A DNA stretch of 64,000 nt from Annulohypoxylon bovei var. microspora (Eukaryota; Ascomycota; Sordariomycetes; Xylariales; Hypoxylaceae). The notes beneath the pieces were generated by a model. The model was not told the DNA's origin and ran no database searches. It saw only the letters and a list, made by a program, of their open reading frames with translations. The stretch lies in NCBI GenBank assembly GCA_022836615.1, contig MU405216.1, forward strand, positions 248,001 to 312,000, given 5' to 3'. Below, one piece after another: positions 59,206 through 64,000 of this stretch (position 1 is the stretch's first letter; the number at the start of each line of letters is the position of its first letter). Both the position numbers and the translations under genes were made by a program.

Positions 59206-60231
59206 ATGAAGTTCACCACCTGCCTGCTAGCGCTCGCCAGCAGCCTCTCCGTCGCCCGCGCAAGCCCCATGCTCGCGTCCCGCGCAGCCAACCAGACCAG
59301 CCTACCCGCCAAGACTATCTTCCAGTTCAACGAGACGGGGACGTGGTTCGAGAACCTGTCGGTGCGCCCGAACGGGGACCTCGTCCTAACCACACTCGCG
59401 CCCAGCGCCCAGCTCTGGACCCTGAAGGCGCCGTACTCGGCCGCCCCGCAGATCCGCCTCGTGCACACGTTCGAGGGCGGCAAGCCGGGGCTCGTCGGCA
59501 TCGCCGAGACGCGGCCCGACGTCTTCGTCGTCATCGGCGCCGAGTTCGTCGGCTCCGGCGACGCGGCCCCGGGCTCCTTCGCCATCTTCGAGGTCGCGTT
59601 CCGGGGGGACGACGCGACGGCCCGCAAGGTCGTCGACTTCCCCGAGGCCAAGCTGGCGAACGGCGTCGCGGCCGTCCCGTCGTGCGGCAGCGACGTCGTG
59701 CTGATCGGCGACAGCTACGGCGGCTCGCTGTGGCGCCTCGACACGCGGACCGCGCGGTACGAGCGCGTGCTCGCGGCGCCCGAGATGGCGGCGCCGGCCG
59801 GCAGCGCGCTGCCCTTCGGCATCAACGGCCTGAAGGTGCACGCCGGGCACGTGTACTGGGGCAACTCGGCGACGGCGACGATCTACCGCGCGCGCATCGA
59901 CAGGAAGGGGTACCCGGCGGCCAACGCGACGGTCGAGACGGTGGCGGTCCTGGACTCGGACTTCGTGGACGACTTCGCGTTCGACGCGCAGGGGCTGCTG
60001 TGGGCGGCGACGAACGGCGACAACAAGCTCGACGTCGTGCGGCCGGACGGCTCGTTCGAGACCATGGTCGGCGGCGCGACCCTGGACACGGTCGGCGGCG
60101 ACTCCGCGGTCGCGTTCGGCAGGACCGACGCCGATAGGGATACCGTCTACGTGTCCACGAGCGGCGTGCTGCCGAACAACAGGACCGAGCCGGCGAAGAT
60201 CGTTGCTGTTAACCGGGCTAGTTTCCGGTAG
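59206..60231 (+). CDS. Secreted six-bladed beta-propeller protein (SMP-30/TolB-like)
   Basis: Single exon, 341 residues, with a signal peptide (MKFTTCLLALASSLSVARAS) and several N-glycosylation sites. The body repeats a blade pattern, for example ENLSVRPNGDLVLTTLAPSA, NGVAAVPSCGSDVVLIGDSY, FGINGLKVHAGHVYWGNSAT and DDFAFDAQGLLWAATNGDNK, as in SMP-30/gluconolactonase-like propellers. Fungal proteins of this layout include the hetero-Diels-Alderases of tropolone-sesquiterpenoid pathways, but no biosynthetic cluster is nearby, so that function is only a possibility. The coding GC is as extreme as in the dehydrogenase gene 1.5 kb away; the reverse strand is also open for long stretches. Confidence 0.85.
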   Translation: MKFTTCLLALASSLSVARASPMLASRAANQTSLPAKTIFQFNETGTWFENLSVRPNGDLVLTTLAPSAQLWTLKAPYSAAPQIRLVHTFEGGKPGLVGIAETRPDVFVVIGAEFVGSGDAAPGSFAIFEVAFRGDDATARKVVDFPEAKLANGVAAVPSCGSDVVLIGDSYGGSLWRLDTRTARYERVLAAPEMAAPAGSALPFGINGLKVHAGHVYWGNSATATIYRARIDRKGYPAANATVETVAVLDSDFVDDFAFDAQGLLWAATNGDNKLDVVRPDGSFETMVGGATLDTVGGDSAVAFGRTDADRDTVYVSTSGVLPNNRTEPAKIVAVNRASFR

Positions 60232-61449
60232 AGCAGCTGGAATTGGTCTTGGTGGTGGGGATATACCTATCGTCGTGATACGTATATAGAAGGGGGGATC
60301 TTGGGGATTTTTAAAGGGGCTAGGCCTTATCGGATGAAAAGAATTAGAATTAGGTAGCGGCGTTTAATAGTTTGAACGATTTGGTTCTTACAGTTATAGG
60401 TATTAATTATTATTTTAAGTAAAGGGGTAATGTGTGAAGTCTGACGAGTTTGTGTCATATTGTCGTACGGTCGTACATCATCGCACGAGTTGAAAAGCTA
60501 CGTATTGTAAGTCTGAGCCAAGGTACATCGTGAGGCTAAGGTCGTTCTTGTGTAATTTGAAGGTCATCATAATTGTCTTATATGGCTAGTTGACGGTGCA
60601 ACAACGGGAGATAAGTTATTTCCATCCAGAACATATGAGGAAGAGGCGCGCCAGAGTCGCCTAACAATAATCAATAACGGCGCCCAAGAATCGAGAGGAG
60701 TAGCGAGACATCTTACTGATAGCTGCCGTGCCCATGACCATCAGACCAATCCATCAACCACCAAACAGTGTAGTTTAAGCAGAGGATTGCCTTAAGGCCA
60801 GCCTGCGAAAAGTTTAGCAGGGTACTCTGGTCCAAAAAGAAAAGAAAAAAAGAAACGTATCCTCGGATAGTATCATACAGGAACTTCCGTACGTGCCATT
60901 TGCGGCGCGCGTCCCTTAGCTGCGTCTAGGTATTTGAAAAAAAAAAAATGAAATGAAAAAAACTTGACGCAAGAGTTATCTTCAAGCTAGGTAAGCCGAG
61001 TTGAGCTGGGTCTGGATTGAATCTGGCTCAAGACGACGACGAGGGGGAGCCTCTTTATGAGAAAATAGACACCTAAAACCACGAGTACGCGAAGTGAAAT
61101 CCCACCGGCGGCTGCCGAATCTTCGTTTGCCCAGTCCCAAATCTGAGACACGTTAGATACAAGTCAACATCACGACTCAGTTCTAATATCCCGCACAGAG
61201 GAGTTTCCAAATATTCAACGCCAGTATCCGGCCATGCCAGCTTATCTATAAAGAGGGAAAAAATACCTATCATTGGCTATCGCGTATCTATTCCTCGGCG
61301 ACACCTGCCAGCTCCCGTAGTCATGAAACCAAGTCGCGCCCGAAATACCACATGTCTATACGTAAGGAAGTTAACCCGATATGTCACAGAAAGTCGTGTC
61401 GTTAGATGCTGCCTGCCTAAACCCGCCGTACGCCACCGAGACCGAGCGG
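60232..61449. other. Convergent intergenic spacer
   Basis: 3' regions of the propeller and IML2 genes. It includes A-rich runs near 60948-60961. Short ORFs are featureless. Confidence 0.5.
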
Positions 61450-63704
61450 TCAGGCGCCTGCCCACCCGTGCTCCTTTTTGTACCATGTAATCGTATCCAT
61501 GCCGGTCTGGACGCGCATGCCGATGCGGGCGTCCAGCACAAACGCCTCCCACTTGGCCACCTTGTCGAGCCAGGACTGGCATTCTTCCACCTTCTCGTAC
61601 AGCCAGTCCTCTTCGTCCTCTTCGTCGATCGGCCCCCGGAGTTCGGGTTTCTGCACCTCGAACCACGCGAGCGCTGCCATCTCGTAATGAGCCGCGGGCA
61701 ACGGGTAGTCGTCTTTGTTGCCGCCCCTGAATGCCAGCCTATCGCGGTATGTTAGTCATACTCTCGTTGTGGGGAAACGTCAACTCACTTATCCATAGCT
61801 AAAACGCTGTCTAACAACTCGCGTGCCAAGTCCAGATTGCCCAGTTCACGTTCCACTGCAGCCCGACAAACATCCCTGGAAGCTTGTTCGTCTATTTCCT
61901 CCTTGATCTTCTTCCGCGCCTCCTCGGGAGCCGTCAGTCGATCCCAAGATAGGGCCTTCTCCGACACCTTGAGCTCCGGGATCTGCATCTTCCTCGTTCC
62001 ATTCCACAGATAAATCATCTCTTCCGCAGGACTGACGCCGACGACATCGATTAGGTCGATGCCTAGCGCCTTGGACCTATCCTCCCACTTTTGTACCTTC
62101 CGAGAGACGAATTGCTCGAATGGTAGAGGCTTGGCTAAGAAACGCTTCTTGCCCGCAACGGTGGGTGCTTTTCGGAAGAGCTCATCCGTCTTCTTTCTGT
62201 GAAGTTGTATTTGCGACTCGTCCTTCTCCTTGCCGTGGAATGCGTTCCGATAATTTTCCAATTCCGCGCATCCGGCGATGTAATAGTACAGTGAGGGACT
62301 CCAATCGTTGAGTTCGATGCAGCGAAGGAAGTTGTCGCGCATGTCGTCATAGTCGTGGATGAACATGGAGTCTAGGGCCATTTCGAAATTGTTGAGCGCC
62401 GTGACCTGTCGCATCTTCGACTCCCTGTTATCCTTCAGAATCCTGAGAGCACCCTGCAGGTCTCTGCTGTTTCCTAGGACTCGAGCTTGCTCGAATCGCC
62501 AGAGTCCGCTATCCGTGTATCGTAAGCGCATCTGGGCAAGTAGTGCACTACACCTAGCCCTTGGATATCCTCCAAATGCGCCTTTCTCAACGTCCTCTTC
62601 GGAAGGTAGGATATCGGCGAAGCTGAGAAGACCGTTGTAGTAAGAAAGTAACATGAGGCCCGCCACAGCTCCGTTAAAGTTATCAAACTTAGAACTCTGC
62701 CAAAGCATATTTATGCCACGCTCGCGGTCGCCTTTGAAGCCGATTATAGAAAGTAGACGTGAGAAGGTTGGCGGGATCATCGACAGTAGAAGTAACAAGG
62801 AACCAAAACACATATTAACGCCGCTGTGGATAAAAATATCTACAGGATCCTTGAAGATATCCGAGTCAGGGCTGGTATTATGAAGCCCACTCTCTGATGA
62901 TGATTTGCCTGGTATACCCGTCTTTTTCGATGCTGGTTTTGTTGTGGTGTTGGAGTTTAAAGATAGTTGGCTTAATCGTTTCTCAAGAGGAATAGAATTC
63001 TTGGCGAGATGACCCTCGTAGTTCAAAGGAGTGTGTCCTCCGGAATGTGCCTCGTCCGCGTCTACAAATTCGAGGTCGGTATCGGTGTCGTCGGTCCCAT
63101 TAACACGCCCACTAGATGTTGAACTCGAAGATGTACCACCCTGCTCTAGAGATAAACTTGAGTGAAGACCCTTTTTCTTGAGGTAAGCTGTCTCGGCTTG
63201 CATAATCTCGTCAAGCGTGATGAAGGCCTTCCGTAGCTTATAGAAGCCTCTGAGGGCTTCGGTCAAACTCTCATGAAGGACAGCTATAATGGCGGACATG
63301 AGTTGGGCATCAGCGATGACCAATGCGTACTCGCTTCCCGGAGGATATATCCGGTCTTCCCCAGGTTTAGCCTCCTTCTGGGCCCTCTTCAACTCGTTCC
63401 AAGCACTATTCTCGCAGGCGGCAAGACGATTGCTTGCTTCGAGCATGATTTCTTTCTCGAATCCAAGTATACTTCTCATGAAAGTACAGACGCCCAATCC
63501 GAGAAGATGAAAAGCTGAATCGCCTTCCCGGAGTCCTTTCTCAGCGCCATCAATATCATCATTCATGATCATGGAAGTGCTGGCAATCGCATTTTGCATA
63601 GCAGCTATCCTACGAGCTCGAAGATCTGCTTGTGACGGTGTCGGGCTCGAGGCTGAGCCTAATTGTGGGGTGGATCCCCGAAACCATGCCCCTATTCGAC
63701 TCAT
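61450..63704 (-). CDS. IML2: IML2/TTC39-type tetratricopeptide protein
   Basis: Two exons (63704-61789 and 61738-61450) encode 734 residues. The family (yeast Iml2, animal TTC39) has helical TPR-like repeats; Iml2 is linked to lipid-droplet-dependent clearance of protein inclusions. Visible blocks are AAMQNAIASTSMIMNDDIDG and LREGDSAFHLLGLGVCTFMR at the start, and YALVIADAQLMSAIIAVLHE. A Ser/Asp-rich disordered insert follows (about 195-285), then VNMCFGSLLLLLSMIPPTFS and LLSIIGFKGDRERGINMLWQ, then C-terminal TPRs with DWSPSLYYYIAGCAELENYR. The last exon reads LAFRGGNKDDYPLPAAHYEM and continues to the end; the splice (GTGAGT to CGATAG) restores the frame across a stop. Length matches fungal homologues. 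Confidence 0.93.
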
Positions 63705-64000
63705 GGTGGTGATGGGTTCAAGTGACGAGCATGTGACCTAGAAGCGATAACAAAGAGGATCCTGTCCTGGTCCTGGTGGGAAAGAAGAGAAATAAAAATG
63801 TTAATAATCTCCGCCTTGAAGGTAGATTTCGTGTCTTTCAAGATGATGACGTATTCGTGTTATTAGCGAGGGTCAGGCCAATTTTCTATTTAATCGTCGT
63901 GGTAGAACGTATAAACATTGTAGATCGTGATAGTTGCTAGGGAAAAACAAAGATTTGAACTCCTTTTAGCCTTTTAGAAGAAAGTTGGCACAGCTTATGT
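63705..64000. promoter_or_regulatory. Upstream region of the IML2 gene
   Basis: These 296 bases run to the window end and are the likely leader and promoter of the minus-strand IML2 gene. No specific element was recognised. Confidence 0.4.

Noticed and set aside
59343..60137. 264-codon plus-strand ORF in another frame of the propeller gene
   Set aside because: The product is almost only Arg, Gly, Ala and Asp, a frame-shift shadow of the GC-rich gene.
1..64000. CRISPR arrays, rRNA genes, polyketide or terpene synthase clusters, autonomous transposase or reverse transcriptase genes
   Set aside because: None was seen. The genes present are housekeeping or surface functions without cluster logic.

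Overview
The window looks like nuclear DNA of a filamentous ascomycete (Pezizomycotina, most likely Sordariomycetes). Genes are mostly split by short introns (about 50-165 nt) with GT..AG ends and CTAAC/CTAAT-like branch sites. The gene set includes a class II hydrophobin, a PTH11-like seven-helix protein, 2EXR proteins, an Ish1-repeat protein and a Cid2 protein, and gene starts have CA-rich leaders. No taxon-specific marker was found, so the genus is not claimed. All exon joins were worked out by hand from reading frame, splice sites and family conservation.

Left part (1-20.8 kb): a kinesin-6 gene cut by the window edge; an acidic nuclear protein resembling IFH1/CRF1; a gene-poor AT-rich stretch holding a small LTR element (two 216-bp LTRs around an 838-bp interior with a broken ORF, plus a partial third LTR); an eight-repeat Ish1 protein; a five-exon zinc-finger/SH3 protein; a possible 53-residue small protein; and a Golgi GT8 glycosyltransferase.

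Middle part (20.8-38 kb): surface and secreted proteins. These are a membrane-anchored protein with a pepsin-like ectodomain that has lost the usual catalytic motifs, a Ser/Thr-rich wall protein, a PTH11-like receptor-type protein and a class II hydrophobin. Then comes the proteasome ATPase RPT5, divergent from a Cid2-family gene across a 0.75-kb shared promoter region.

Right part (38-64 kb): housekeeping genes dominate. They are the NatA auxiliary subunit (NAA15), two 2EXR proteins, an intron-containing tRNA-Arg(CCG), a PHD-finger protein, a mitochondrial-type class III CoA-transferase, a single-pass membrane protein, TFIIB, a 2-hydroxyacid dehydrogenase, a secreted beta-propeller protein and an IML2/TTC39-type protein. 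The dehydrogenase and propeller genes are far richer in GC than everything around them. The genes do not form one pathway or a biosynthetic cluster. The regions most worth checking are the RIP-scarred LTR element, the zinc-finger/SH3 protein, the degenerate pepsin-like receptor and the two GC-rich genes.
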